DNA of 64,000 nt from Owenia fusiformis (GCA_903813345.2 CAIIXF020000001.1:52533885-52597884); one strand, 5' to 3'. Counted from the first letter of the stretch, positions 38,301 through 50,617 are shown. The notes: generated from the letters alone by a model not told the origin. A program made the numbers and translations.

Positions 38301-41300
38301 AGGAATTTTCAATATGGCTGCTAAATTAAAAATGGCGGCCATTTTTCGAAAAAATATAATCTTTGATTACTCAAATACTAGTTGATGGATTTGGTTCAAA
38401 TTTTATATGCTGTTGCCCGGGTACAAAGGAGCCTTGCTGAAGAAGACATTTTCAAGATGGCCACCATATTTCAAAATGGCGGCCATTTTTCGTAACAAAA
38501 AACGTTATCTTTGATAACTCAAATACCATTGAATGGATTTGGATCAAATTTCATATGCTGTCGCCTGGATACAAAGGAGCCTTGCTCATGAAGACATTTT
38601 CAAGATGACCACCATATTTCAAAATGGCGGCCATTTTTCGTAAAAAACGTTATCTTTGATAACTCAAATACCATTGAATAGATTTGGTTCAAATTTTTGA
38701 TACTGATGCCTAGGGACATAGGAGCTCTGTTTAGAGAAGGGATTTTCGAGATGGCAGCTAAATTTCAAAATGGCCGCCATTTTTCATAAAAGAATGCAAC
38801 CTTTGATAACTCAAATACCAGTTGATTGATTTGGTTCAAATTCTATATGCTGATGCCTAGAGACAAAGAAGTTCTGCTCAAGAAGACATTTTCAAGATGG
38901 CCACTGAATTTCAAAATGGCCGCCATTTTTCGCAAAAAAACATAATCATTGATAACTCAAATACCAGTGGATGGATTTGGTTCCAATTTTATATCCTGAT
39001 GTTTAAGGAAATATGAGATCTGCTTCAGAAGAAATTTCAAAGGCGTCAGCTGAATTTCAAAATGGCTGCCATTTTTCATAAAAAAGGTAATCTTGATAAC
39101 TCAAATGTCATTGGATGTATTTACTTCAAATTGTATATACTGATGCCTAGAAATAAAGGAGCTCTGCTTGAGAAGAAATTTTCAAGGTGGCTGCTATTTA
39201 TCGAAATCTCCACAATTTTTCATTAAACATGTAATCCTTAATAACTCAAGTACCAGTTGACGGATTAGGATTAAATTGTTTATGCTGATGCCTTGGGACA
39301 TAGGAGCTCTGCTAAAGAAGAAATCTAAAGATGACAGCTGAATTGGCAACCATGTATCATAAAAACACAATCTTTGATAATTCAAATACCAGTGGATGGA
39401 TTTGGCTCAAATTTTATATGGCCGCTATTTACCAAAACATGTTTTGTTCGGTGGGATTTGCTACTCCGTGGAGTTGCTGTTTTTCTAGTTGTTTTAGTAC
39501 TGTTACCTATATTTCGATGTTATACCTTGATAGAATAAATTTCAAGTGAAGAAGGGGTATTCTTTAAATTAGGTCATCTGAAAGAAAGATCATTAAAATA
39601 TAAATATTTGAAAGTTTCATAAAGTAACTGCATTTAGTTTCAGAGATAAACTTGTATTAACACTATCACTCATTTTCAATGTTTGGAAATGATACTTATA
39701 TTAATCTTATTTTTATCTTGATTTTGATATGTTCTTTGATTCATACATGAATGTATCTTGATTACGCTAACCTATGGCATAGAGTCTCTTTAATAAATTG
39801 AAAAATCACTGAAACTTATCATTTTCATTGTTAAGCAACCACCGGGTACTAGAATTAAGGACCTTCGGCCCTGTGTTCAGACAGTGAATTGTAACCACAT
39901 TATGTTTGGAAAGGTATAACTTTGTACAGAAAAACTTCTTTTTTGTCCAAATGATATGAGTTTGTTACTTAGTAATTGATCTTATACATGACAAAGTTCC
40001 TTGAAAATGGAAAAAGTCTACTTTTTGCCAATTTAAAGTAAACATCGAAAACTGAAATTCCAAGAGCTTTGAAATCTTCACAGGACACAAGTTGCAAATA
40101 CAGCAACTACTTATCAGTCAAAATTCAATATCAGATCCCATACTAGATCCCATATTAGCCAAAATTCAGTATCAAATCCAGTATCAGAGCTATTCCTTGA
40201 GATTTCTCTTGATTTTTACGTTTTCGTTCTATTTTAAGACTTGTTAGTAGTTGAAAATCAAATTGCATCATTTTTGGTCACTATCATCGGGCGATGACAT
40301 AAAAAACATGAAAATAAACAAAATAAAAAATATTATGGAATACATGGTAATTGATGATTGTGATAGCATACGAATATTATAATTTCTTTGGCCAATCAGA
40401 TCTAGCGAGTAAGCTTAGCAAAAATTGTTTCTATTTTAGAATATTTTTGATATCATTCCTTGTAGTGTATATTTTCTAAAATTGCCAGAGTGTATACTTT
40501 GTTTCAGGAAAATCTAAAGATTTTACAACAATTTATTTTTCTGGCAAATGGTAATAACTTTGGCAAAACAAATTTCATATTGGGCAATGCGCTGAATGCC
40601 AGTGTATGTCAAATTAGACAATCATGATTTCAAATACAGTTGTGAACCATTAACCATATCTAGTGGCCCATCTGTGACATGAGTCACAAAAAGGTTATTG
40701 CAAAATAAAAGATATGGATGTTTTTTTCTGAAAAAATAAGCTTTCATTTGATCTACATGCAGAGAATATTCAAATAATAGTTTTCTGCACATTCTTATCA
40801 ATAGTTTAAATAATTCAGTATTAACAAACATTTTGTTCGTGAATCTGTTTGTGCCAAAACAGGTCAATTTAGCCATTGTAGCCAGTACTGATACAACAGA
40901 AAGAAATAAGGGTTATATCCACATATATCAAACTGATCATATTACTTTTATATATCACTGAAATCAATAGACCAGTAGCTTTAATATGATATATAACACG
41001 GTCACATTCCAATAAAATTGAAATTTCACAATGAATTGCGGTAATTAATTTTGATTTTCAATTATCTTAATCAAAATTCACCATTGTGACATCACATAGC
41101 ATATATACACTTCAATTAACTGAACTTAATTAGCCACTAATGGTCAATATAAATCAAATCCACCAATATCCTCACATTAGGCACTGAAAGAATACACATT
41201 CATAATGTTAACTATGCGAACAAATTGTTTTATATATTTTACTCATATCAAGGACATATATTGTTTGACAAGCGTTTCCATAGCAACAAACCCCATTTCA

Positions 41301-44300
41301 GTTATAATCAAAATCTATTCCTATGTCTACAAGAACAAAGTGGTAACTGTTCGAACATACCAATTTTATCCATAGGATCCACATAGGATCACTTCATTTG
41401 TATTCACAGTATTTCACCAGATCACCAACTAATAATGAATATAAATGCATTATTCTTAATAATGAAATCTCCTATTCAACACCTGTTTCCATGGTAACAA
41501 TACATGCTTTTCAAATGAGTCAATATCATACATTTTAGATATATACCTCTTTATTGAAATGAGACCAAAACTAATCCAAAGGGCCACAGATATTTAAAGT
41601 TATAAGACAATTAAAATGTGTTTTGGTATTGAAATTCACAAACTATGTGCTAAACCTGTGCAATTATAGTAGATTTCAGTAGTTCTGGCCATTGCTTCAT
41701 CAGAGCAAAATATGCTATATCTCAGTGGGTGATTGTCCAATCCTTTTGTTTCGTGTACCAACGTATTTGTAAGAAAAGCAGCTTTCATTTGATATACATG
41801 AAGGTGATATTTTAACTAAATTATAATTACACGATGAATTGGATTAAAGGAGACCAAATGAAATAAACAGTTTTCTATTTGAATTTCACAATTGTGATGT
41901 CACAATGTAAATTAGAAATGTTTTATACTACAAAATTAGTCACAAATGTTCAAGATTTACCAATCTCTATTGAATTCTCACCATTTACGCATTAAAAAGG
42001 AGAATATTTTTATCATTTGGTGCACATAATCCTGAAATGGGTATTTAGTTCTTATTAAGTATAACTATTGTTCAATGCCCGTTTCCATGGTAACGTCACC
42101 TGTTTTCAAAGTAGGTATCTATCACATATTACAGGTCAATATCTCAGCTTTCTAACGATACCAAAATATCCCATAGGGTCAGCCGACTATTAAACTCCTT
42201 TATTTAAGGACTTCTGAGGCTTGGCCTACTCGCCTATTGTGTTTAGTTATTGTTTGAAATTTCAGTTTCCATTTATCTCCCAAGCACAGGTCTCCGGACA
42301 TAGAGGAATTATTCATCTTTCGTTGAAAATATGAAGTTAAGGGATAATGTCTGTAGCCCTATGCTCAGGGGATGTTTGGATTATAGTATAAGGACCCTAA
42401 ACTCGGCTGTGATAGATGGCAAAGTAGAAATATGTTAACATTGTCATGTGATAAAGGAAGAAATATTTATTATACATAATATGTGCAATACATCTATTTT
42501 TTTACAAACATCTACATGACGTTAAAGTCAGTAATTTTTCCACAGGATTTTATTTAGATAATAAATTTAGTTTAACACATTTTTTCTAAATGCATGGAAT
42601 ATTTACATTTAAAGTACACTAGGATGTTACTTGGTCAATTTATATATAGTACATTCTGTAAGGTGTCATATATTTTAATGTGTTCTACCTTATAAATGAA
42701 TAAATTATTTGTTTGCTGCACTCATCTTTTCTTAAAATACTGTAAATCACAATTTACATTATATATAACATAATACATAATTACAAAACATTTGAAGTAA
42801 ATGAAGATGGTGATTTGCAAAACCAATACTACATAATTGTGTGTGTTTAGATAAGATTTGCTGTGTATAGTTAAGGTTAACTCTGAGTATCAATCTTGGG
42901 CAGTTGACTATTTCATTTCAGTAGAGTCAAATAACATGACTATTTGTCAATTATTCAATCTCAGTTACATTTTGTTCTCTAAAAATTAGAATAAAAATCT
43001 TTTAAATGACCTTAAGGAGTATTCGTGAAAAAACTTTTTCCTAGCTATTAATGTTTTACATCCAATTGACATATTAATAGCATTTGACTGCTTGAATAAG
43101 TCTGTAATACTAAAGTGTTGTGTTTCCAGGTGACAAGATTGTGTGACTTGTCCTGTGACGGAGATTCTGTCACCTCAGTGTCATGGAATGAAAGGGTGAG
43201 TACATAAAGTCTGCATTGTTTCTCTGTCATTTTTCTGTCTCTAATTTTGCCATTTGTGTGTTCCCATACGTTTTCCTATATAAATGAGCGAGGTTGCTAC
43301 TGCAAAGTTCGCTTGCTCTCTTGATGTGAGAGAGCCGTGATAAAAATATGATGTGTTAAATCAGAATATTTTTCATGTTATTTTCAAAGTTTGCATATTT
43401 CGCTTTAAATGCCATTGTTAGGTCTCTCAGTGTGAAACAGTTTGTCTTTGTTAGGTATTCACTTTTCATAAGAGAAATGTTTCCTCTATTGTGAAGTTCA
43501 ATATTACACTATTTTCAACCTAATATTATAATAACTTTGCTGTTAAACACATAGTATATGACAAATATATTGTTTCTAGGGTAATTATGTCGCTGTTGGA
43601 ACACACAAGGGCTTTGTGCAAATATGGGATGCTGCAGCTAGCAAGAAAATATCAACACTTGAGGGGCATTCTGCAAGAGTTGGTAAGATATTGAAACTAA
43701 ACACATACTTGTTGATTTTACAATATTTTCTGTCGATATCTGGACTCGTTCCCGGACTTATCCTTAATATATTTTGACACCGGTCCATGATCGTTGAATG
43801 ACCCCACTGCATTAATTGTTGCACCTTAATAGAACAATAAAAATGGCTATGAACATGAATGACAGAAATGTGTAACAATACACTCAAACAAAATCGGAAT
43901 GCTCTTGATGCCACAGTAAACCTCCGTGCATGAAAGAGTGGCGAACTCACAAGTTGATTATATTCTAGGTGCTCTGGCATGGAATGCTGACATGTTGTCA
44001 TCTGGCAGTAGAGATAGACTCATTCTCCAAAGAGATATCAAGACACCATCTTCCATGCCTGAGAGAAGGCTCCAGGGACATAGACAGGAGGTAGGTTCAC
44101 ATATTTCATGAAGAAAGACCATAGTGGTCCACTATTCAGTGGTTCACCACCAAAAAAAACTCATAGATTTAATTTTGGACAACAGAGTGGTCCATTATAC
44201 AGTGTTCCACCTTATACATTTAATTTGGGACTATAGTGTTCCAAATTGCACATTTAATTTGGAACTATACAGTGTTTCCACTTGCACATTTAATTTGGAA

Positions 44301-45497
44301 CTATACAGTGTTCCAAATTGCACATTTGATTTGGGACAACTCAGTGGTCGACTATTCAGTGTTCCACCCTGTACATTTAATTTTTTTGTTATTAGGGACC
44401 AGTTCTTCTTTCTAGCTTTTCAATCTCATGAATTTCATCACCTACATAGTGGTTTTTTCTATTACCCTGTCATTTTTTCTCCTTCCAGGTGTGTGGGTTA
44501 AAATGGTCACCTGATCACCAACATTTAGCCTCAGGAGGCAATGATAACAAACTATTTGTGTGGAATATGAACAGTTGCCAACCTATCCAGACATATACTG
44601 AACATTTAGCTGCTGTGAAGGCTATAGCCTGGTCACCCCACCAGCATGGTCTACTGGCCAGTGGGGGAGGTACGGCTGATAGATACATGAGGTTTTGGAA
44701 TACTCTAACTGGGCAGCCATTACAGTGTATAGACACTGGATCACAAGTGTGTAATCTAGCCTGGTCAAAACATGCCAATGAACTGGTAAGTTAGTAGAAT
44801 GCATTTTCAGAATTTATTAACAATATATGAATATTAATATTGCAAAGAATATTTGGACTGGTGAAGATTGAGAGTAGCCTATGCCCTACAGTATTAATCA
44901 TTCTCTTCTTCTATGGTTATATTGAAGCATAATATGCCAAAAGACAAAATTCAATAAATAGAATGCATCTGTATTAATATGTCTGTGTGTGTGATTAAAT
45001 GCATTTTATTCAATTTAATAATACTGAGATGAACCTAGACTAAGATTTATGTGTGTATACTGTTATTTTTCAGGTGAGCACACATGGTTACTCACAGAAT
45101 CAAATCCTGGTATGGAAGTACCCATCTCTAGTACAAATCGCCAAACTGACAGGTCACTCATACAGAGTACTGTACCTGGTATGTATAATGTAACTAAGAG
45201 TATACTTAGGCTGGGGCAAGGCAACATATCAATGTATTTTGCAAAGCTGAATAATGAAGACTCAAATAGATTCAGACCCCCTCCCTGCTTTTTTCGTTAA
45301 AACTTACCAAAGCTGGAAGTTACATTATATATTTTCTAGAAATGATTTCTGTTCTTTTTCAGGCCACATCGCCAGATGGAGAAGCAATAGTGACAGGTGC
45401 AGGTGATGAGACACTTCGATTTTGGAACGTTTTTAGTAAAACTAGATCAACTAAGGAATCAAAGTCAGTTCTAAACATGTTCACAAGTATACGATAA
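29315..45497 (+). CDS. FZR1: Fizzy-related protein / Cdh1, APC/C activator, 11 exons
   Basis: Cdh1 binds the anaphase-promoting complex and recruits D-box and KEN-box substrates for ubiquitylation in late mitosis and G1. Coding exons are 29315-29413, 30115-30219, 30708-30839, 31140-31301, 31420-31575, 43130-43195, 43580-43682, 43969-44090, 44489-44785, 45074-45178 and 45363-45497. All introns are GT-AG; the product is 493 aa (human 496). The N terminus has the C-box DRFIPSR (residues 50-56). Many Ser-Pro sites, including RSPRK and NSPQK, would be CDK sites that block APC/C binding. [19 protein letters not shown] (~177-195) leads into seven WD40 blades (for example [38 protein letters not shown]). 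The last two residues are the Ile-Arg tail that docks on the APC/C. Intron 5 is 11.5 kb and full of repeats. Confidence 0.97.
31945..32556. mobile_element. 612-bp TIR element in FZR1 intron 5
   Basis: Two 121-bp arms (31945-32065 and 32436-32556) are near-perfect inverted repeats beginning CACCCTTGGTATACGCAGCT. The flanks are a 5-bp direct repeat ATATA. Each arm holds two ACCGGTACGGGT-like words, and the interior has a tandem duplication around GCCCCGAACCGGTCCGTCTT (about 32075-32155). No transposase frame is present. Confidence 0.85.
32658..32835 (+). repeat. Repeat shared with 40385-40560
   Basis: AATCAGATATAGCGAGCAGG... TTTTAGAATATTTTTG... TCCAGGAAAACTAAAGATTT matches 40385-40560 in the same orientation with moderate divergence, so both are copies of one dispersed repeat or an old duplication inside the intron. 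Confidence 0.7.
32836..34004. other. FZR1 intron 5, no structure recognised
   Basis: AT-rich intronic sequence with no supported feature. Confidence 0.4.
34005..35400 (+). repeat. Dispersed repeat block, forward arm (two units)
   Basis: Starts TAGGCGAGTAGGCC. Two head-to-tail units about 600 bp apart each contain a GACCCTATGRGAAAA-like box, a CATGGAAACGGGCGTTGA box, a TGTGATGTCA or TGTGACATCACAATAG box and a ATCAAATTAAAGCTA-like box. The same boxes, inverted, make up 40640-42240. Confidence 0.75.
35586..35619 (-). repeat. Possible mariner terminus
   Basis: Read on the minus strand, ACGAGGAGGTCCAAAAGTTT next to TA resembles a mariner terminal repeat. No partner terminus was identified with confidence. 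Confidence 0.3.
35782..35862 (+). repeat. Fragment of the 680-982 MITE family
   Basis: CACGACATGTCCATATGTAT... AATATCAATGTTGTACTCCA... GAGCCAATCATCC follows the right end of the 680-982 element. Confidence 0.65.
36975..38102 (+). mobile_element. Helitron-like element with ~105-bp tandem core
   Basis: The 3' end has the hairpin ACCCACTCGAATGGGT (38077-38092) followed 6 bases later by CTAG then T, the Helitron 3' signature. About nine degenerate units of roughly 105 bp fill 37080-38070, each with a CCCTTGGCGACCCATGATTA box and several AGGTCA words. The 5' limit is approximate, placed before a GTCTGTCTGTC stretch that also follows the start of the two related elements. There is no coding capacity. 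Confidence 0.65.
38164..39488 (+). mobile_element. Helitron-like element with ~145-bp tandem core
   Basis: Begins A|TC with TCCCAGCGAACGAAGTTCG and ends in hairpin ACTCCGTGGAGT (39463-39474), a 10-base gap, then CTAG|T (39485-39488). These are the Helitron terminal rules. Nine units of about 145 bp each contain ATAACTCAAATACCAGTTGA, a TTTTCAAGATGGCCACC-type box and CAAAATGGCGGCCATTTTTC. Length is 1325 bp with no coding capacity, so it is non-autonomous. Confidence 0.82.
39489..40384. other. FZR1 intron 5, no structure recognised
   Basis: AT-rich intronic sequence with no supported feature. Confidence 0.4.
40385..40560 (+). repeat. Repeat shared with 32658-32835
   Basis: AATCAGATCTAGCGAGTAAG... 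TTTTAGAATATTTTTG... TTTCAGGAAAATCTAAAGAT parallels the earlier copy in the same orientation. Confidence 0.7.
40640..42240 (-). repeat. Dispersed repeat block, inverted arm (about three units)
   Basis: Inverted relative to 34005-35400: it ends GGCCTACTCGCC (about 42218-42233), with CCCATAGGGTCA, CCCGTTTCCATGGTAACG, TGTGATGTCACAAT and AGCTTTCATTTGATATACAT boxes. Partial further units lie at about 41270-41560 and 40680-41110. Confidence 0.75.
42241..43129. other. FZR1 intron 5, 3' part
   Basis: AT-rich intronic sequence leading to the exon 6 acceptor at 43129. No other feature was seen. Confidence 0.4.
44120..44385 (+). repeat. Degenerate tandem repeat in FZR1 intron 8
   Basis: About six imperfect units of 35-55 bp share ACTATACAGTGTTCCA and ACATTTAATTTGG. 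The open frame across it and into exon 9 (44124-44501) is not a coding extension. Confidence 0.8.
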
Positions 45498-46654
45498 AAA
45501 ATTTTGAGATGGATAAGGAGTAATAATCAGTGATATTTGGATGATATTTACCATTAATGGATGGACATATGGTTGGAGCAATCATGGAAAGATATTTCTG
45601 TTGAGATCAATGATAACTAATTTTAAACAATTATGGAAAGAATGATTAGGCGAAGATGTTGCAAATGGTATGCACATAAACAACTTTAATTTCATTCATT
45701 CATTAATTAAACATTCTTGAAATGCAAACATTGAAAGACAATCATACAGGAGTCGATTTCTCAAAGATATGTTAGTTTTACTGATATTTGAGATTAGAAT
45801 ATGTAGGGCTTGAATTATGAATTTTCAGCAGGTAATTAATTTCCGTACAAAAATCACCTTTTGGGAATTGAGCAACTGGTTCTATGTTTTAGACCCAGTT
45901 ATTTTGTTTTTTGCTTTCATTCATTTTGACTGTTGTTATATGTCAGTTGAATCCTTGATCATGCTAGAATATCCAATTGCAGACCTGACATACATTTAAT
46001 CTATTTGTATTCATTGTATAGCTGGTGGTTATACTTAAAAATGTAACATCCTATACTTATTCAGTTCTTATTGTATAATCGTTATACTAGCAAATTATTG
46101 AAATTAATATGTTATATCATATGTGTGTGTTTTCCCAGTTTTTGAACAGATTGCATGAAAATGTTCAAATTCAATTTTTTGGCTCAAGTATTTTCAGTTT
46201 TCTATAAATATTTTGCAGTCCCTGACATCAAAACCTAATGTATTATACAGTTACTAAGCATTGGATTTTAGTACATTCTACATTGTTCACAGACTCGGCC
46301 AAACATTTTAGTTTCAGTATTTGTTCAGAATTGATCTTCAAGTTTTAGTAGTTGGTTTACAGCAAATCATCTAGTGTGGGATTTATCTTGTAATAGGGTT
46401 CAGTTTAAACATCAATATCAAATTCCTTAATTCATTTCTATATTTGTGTGTATTTCTGTTTATAAGTATACCTACTTTCAAAACCTACTGAGGTTCTAGG
46501 TACATAACTTGTGTGACAATAGCTAAAGTGTACTAAGAAGTTAGACAAGTATTTCTGTATCTTTACCCTGTGATCTTTTAATTTCATTTATAAATCTTAG
46601 AAGATAGAATGTATCTAGAACCCCTGTAAGTATGGGATACATCTGTTATAGTTA
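45498..46654. other. 3' flank of FZR1
   Basis: AT-rich. An ATTAAA at about 45711 is a possible poly(A) signal; no canonical AATAAA was identified close to the stop. Confidence 0.4.
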
Positions 46655-47426
46655 TCCCAACGAACGAAGTTCGTTAGGGATATAGTGAAGCCCTCCTTCC
46701 GTCCGTCCGTCTGTCTGTCCGTCAGTCCGTCCGTCTGTCCGGAAGATAACTTAAATACTAGTTGACAGATTTTCTTCATATTTAGTGGAAAGATGTATAT
46801 TGATGAATAGTTTTACGCAAAAAATAATTTTTTCAAGATGGCTGCCGCTTTAAAAATGACGGGACTTTTTCGCAAAAATCATAAATTTTTCATTCTAAAC
46901 CAAAGTAATTAATATTATTGTTTGAAATTTTGGTAGTGTAATTCACAACATTTATCTATTTCACATATATTCCGTGTTTTTCATCCTGACCCCCAGGGGC
47001 CATGTATGGGGGGACAGGAAAACAGAAATTTTCGCTAATTTTTAGATCTTTCTGAAGTATAGCTTTATTATACTCAAATGAAAGGCAATTAAGAGTAGAT
47101 TGCAAATATTGTATCTTTTTTCTGATTCGAGCCTCGTAAAATTCAAAATGGCCGTCTAATGTACGATTTCGCAATAATTTTTCGATCCCTTCAAAGTATG
47201 GCTATATTATACTCAAATTGAAGGAATTTTGGAGTAGATCACAATTATGGTATTATTTTTCAGATTTGTACCTCAGAAAATTCAAAATGCCTGCTTTGCA
47301 GGATTTCGCAATTCAAAATCTAATTTTTTCATTTTCAACCAAAGTAATGAGTATAATTGATTGGAATTCGGTAATTGATATTTTGTTCGTTGGGATTTGC
47401 TACTCCGCGGAGTTGCCGTTATCTAG
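46655..47426 (+). mobile_element. Helitron-like element, sister of 38164-39488
   Basis: Starts A|TC with TCCCAACGAACGAAGTTCGT, continues with a GTCCGTCCGTCTGTCTGTCC stretch, and ends in hairpin ACTCCGCGGAGT (47402-47413), a 9-base gap and CTAG|T (47423-47426). Both ends match 38164-39488, but the core has diverged and has only loose repeats (TATACTCAAATGAAGG-like, AAAATTCAAAATGGCC-like). Confidence 0.82.
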
Positions 47427-48277
47427 TTGGTTTTGAATAAGGATTTATCTCTGAGGAAATATATGAGTATCTCCCTTGTTTCTTGAGTCCCTTGGGGGAT
47501 ACACATATTTCCCTCAGGATAAGTCCTGTATTCATAACTTCCCAGTATATAACTCTTATGTATATCAAAACTAATTTATTTATAACTGTGCAGTTTTCAG
47601 TTACATGTGCTTTACAGATATAACATAACTTTCTACTGTATGTGACGTACATAGTACTATGTATATGTACTTTGTATATATTAAACAATATAAAATCATG
47701 ACAATAAATAATAAGAAAATATGAGTCTGGTTGTTTTCGTATATTGAATGAGGAAAAGTATTATATTGACAGCTTGTGTGGAATTAGTTTTATTTCTGAT
47801 GAACTTCTTACAACCAACATGAGTGTAAGGCAATTTTAACAGCAGATTGAAAAAGAAACATCATCACAATGTCAAACTAATTTAGAAGGTCTGATGAGAA
47901 TGACTTATTCTAAGTTTCGCACAGAATGCTAGGGTAGAATCTGTAGGAAAGGGAATTTTCATAATGTCCAATTCAAAATAGCCAAGTAGTTATTGTTACG
48001 ACCGTTTCCAAGAACAACCCCCAGAGACTTAACAGCACTTATGCCAATGCACGCAGGGGGTGTCCTTGATTTTGAATTGATAGGGGCACCTTGCTTGAAA
48101 AATGCCTTGTTTGAAAAATAGGAAGGAGATAGTGTCTTAAAAATAGAGTTGCTGCCAAAAAGAGATTTATAAATCCTCAGAATAAAGATGTCACATGTTA
48201 AATACTTATAGGATATATATATCAATATCACCGAGTAGATTAAAATGATATTCTGAAAAAATCATAGGATGTTCTTA
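47427..48277. other. Intergenic, no supported gene
   Basis: AT-rich; nothing recognised. Confidence 0.4.
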
Positions 48278-48574
48278 TTATCCTACACTTACAAGGAGTG
48301 TACTAAATGTATAATATCATTGCAAAATGAATTCCATGCCAAATAGAGTCAATTTGGCGGGAAATCAACAAACGGAGTATATCGTCACAATATCCTCCGC
48401 ATATTGGGTTTTCCGGAGTATATCGTCACGATATCCTCCGCCCGGAGTATATCGTTACGATATCCTCCGCCCGGAGTATATCGTTACGATATCCTCCGGA
48501 TATTCATTTTGCCAATAAATATCAAATTTATTTTTTAATGTTATTATACATTTAGTACACTAAGTGTAGGATAA
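48278..48574. mobile_element. 297-bp inverted-repeat element with palindrome-array core
   Basis: Termini TTATCCTACACTT / AAGTGTAGGATAA extend into longer imperfect arms (GTGTACTAAATGTATAATA). A second inverted pair (GCAAAATGAAT / ATTCATTTTGC) encloses four tandem copies (48373-48500) of the near-palindrome CGGAGTATATCGTTACGATA-TCCTCCG. No coding capacity. Confidence 0.82.
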
Positions 48575-50590
48575 ATCCAATTATCTCAATGATAATATTA
48601 TAATTTCACATACACGTTTACTCATTCCGTGAGACTTACATGTAGGTATCATTTATCTGAGGGTTAATAAAAAACATTTCATTTGTTTTCAATGAAAAAA
48701 TAAATGATGGTTGTATCAAGTAGTAAAAGCCTTTTCAGGGTCAATGCGAACGGCATGATTTCCTCGAGTCTCTTCAGTTGCAAGGCAACCATACTGGGAC
48801 CGATTCGTGTCGTTCCACTACTGCCCTTGGTGGGGGCCCGCTACCATACTGCATGACTCCCTGAGTCTACCAAAGCACGTTAGTGGAGGAACCAACCACA
48901 GTCTCACAATCTATCTCTGATAAGAGGAGTCAGAGAACCAACCCATTGCCAAGGGTCGGAGGTTGGACCTTCGAACCGAGTGTCCTGTAGGACTATTATC
49001 TAACTCTGTTTGACCTGAACACTGAACACTCTATCTACACAAAAAATCACCAGATTCCAAAATTAGTGGGTGGAATTTTTATGTCACTACGATTTATATG
49101 TCTACGATGGAACAAATTCACAAGAACTCGTGTATTTGAAAAAACTAGACTCAGTACCCCTGTAAGAAACTGGATATCTCTGGAGAATGAAAATGGGAAA
49201 ATTTGGAGTCATTAGAATAAATTCTAGTAGCATGTGTTATCATGTCTTATATACACGTGATCCCCCCATCAATCCGATCTCCCCCTCCATCCAATATTAA
49301 TTTATTTCGATTATATTTTGTATAACGCATGGAAACTAACTTTAAAAAGTGAGCAATGTCATTAGTGATAATAAAGTCCCTTATACCTATTTATTACAGG
49401 TCGTGTAGACCATTGTTGCCCGATTTATAGCAAAAACATTGACTTTTGCACGTTGGTGATGATGCGCCTTTTCTAATAGATCTCAAATCTTAGAAGGGTA
49501 TCAGTATCAAGGGACTTTCTTATGTTACAGCACAATAGACAAAACAAACTGACATAAAGTATGTAGTATATAGTAACTGATGTATATTTGAGTAAAGTTC
49601 TGAAATTTAAATACAAAAAACATGTGGATCAATGACAAGGTTGTCACATTTGTAACACCATTACATTCACACTCAGACTCAGACATGATTCAGAGTGCTT
49701 TATCAGTATATTTAATAATGTATATGACATGTTTCAAAACATTCTTATGGTCTGTCCTCAACATTTGATGTTTAAACGCTTAAACACTCACAAACAAAAT
49801 ACTCTGGTTATAGAGGACACATCCTGTAACAAGCATGCAAATTGTAAGTAATAAAATTACTTGTATTTCACCTAGAGATCATAGGGAACAATAGATAAAT
49901 TATTGAATTAGCTTATTTGAACAGCCTACCCAAACCACATGCATGCACAGGGACAATTACAAAAATATTGTATTTATTAAAAATATATAATTTGCTACTC
50001 TATCATGTATTACATGCCTGGCGAGCTAAGCAGGCACATATAGCCTGAATTCATTTATTACCATGATGATATAATAACATCATCTCAACCGAATTCTAGT
50101 CACACAAAAATGTTTGCTGTCCGGAATATAAATAAAATAGTCATGGTGATAAAGATGTGTTATACATCAGCTATGTCACTTATGAAATAAGCTTTCATTC
50201 TGACCATATATAGGCCTCCCAAAGTCTGTCTTTATTGGCAGAACTCACATAGTTATATTTCACATAGTTAAAGGGACTCATACAATTAGCTACGTTGACC
50301 AAAGTGTTTACATTTTCGGATTAGAAGGGTTTATTTGTTTTTAAGGGGTGTTTGCATTGAAGATTTCGTGCAGTACAAAATAATTCTCACATAATGCTTG
50401 CGCTGCCCCGTTGTTTTCGTATTCCAAAATAACCAATATAATCACTATTGATAGGTGGATTTTTTTGTTGAATACCTTATTATGTTATTCTAAAGGTATT
50501 AAACTATATATTGAACTGAATGAGAATGTATGTATTTTTACAAACCATTATGTATATGGACACTCTCTTACAATATGGTCTGTGAACATT
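48575..50590. other. Intergenic, no supported gene
   Basis: About 48760-49020 is more GC-rich than its surroundings and has a weak B-box-like word, but no tRNA or SINE could be supported. The rest is AT-rich. Confidence 0.4.
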
Positions 50591-50617
50591 GCTACCTTGA
50601 AATGTGTGGGGCAGATA

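Noticed and set aside
44124-44501. 125-residue open frame before FZR1 exon 9
   Set aside because: It is made by the degenerate tandem repeat of intron 8 and is in a different frame from exon 9.
48760-49020. Possible tRNA-derived SINE
   Set aside because: A B-box-like GGTTCGAAGG is present on the minus strand but the A box is poor, and there is no tail or target duplication.
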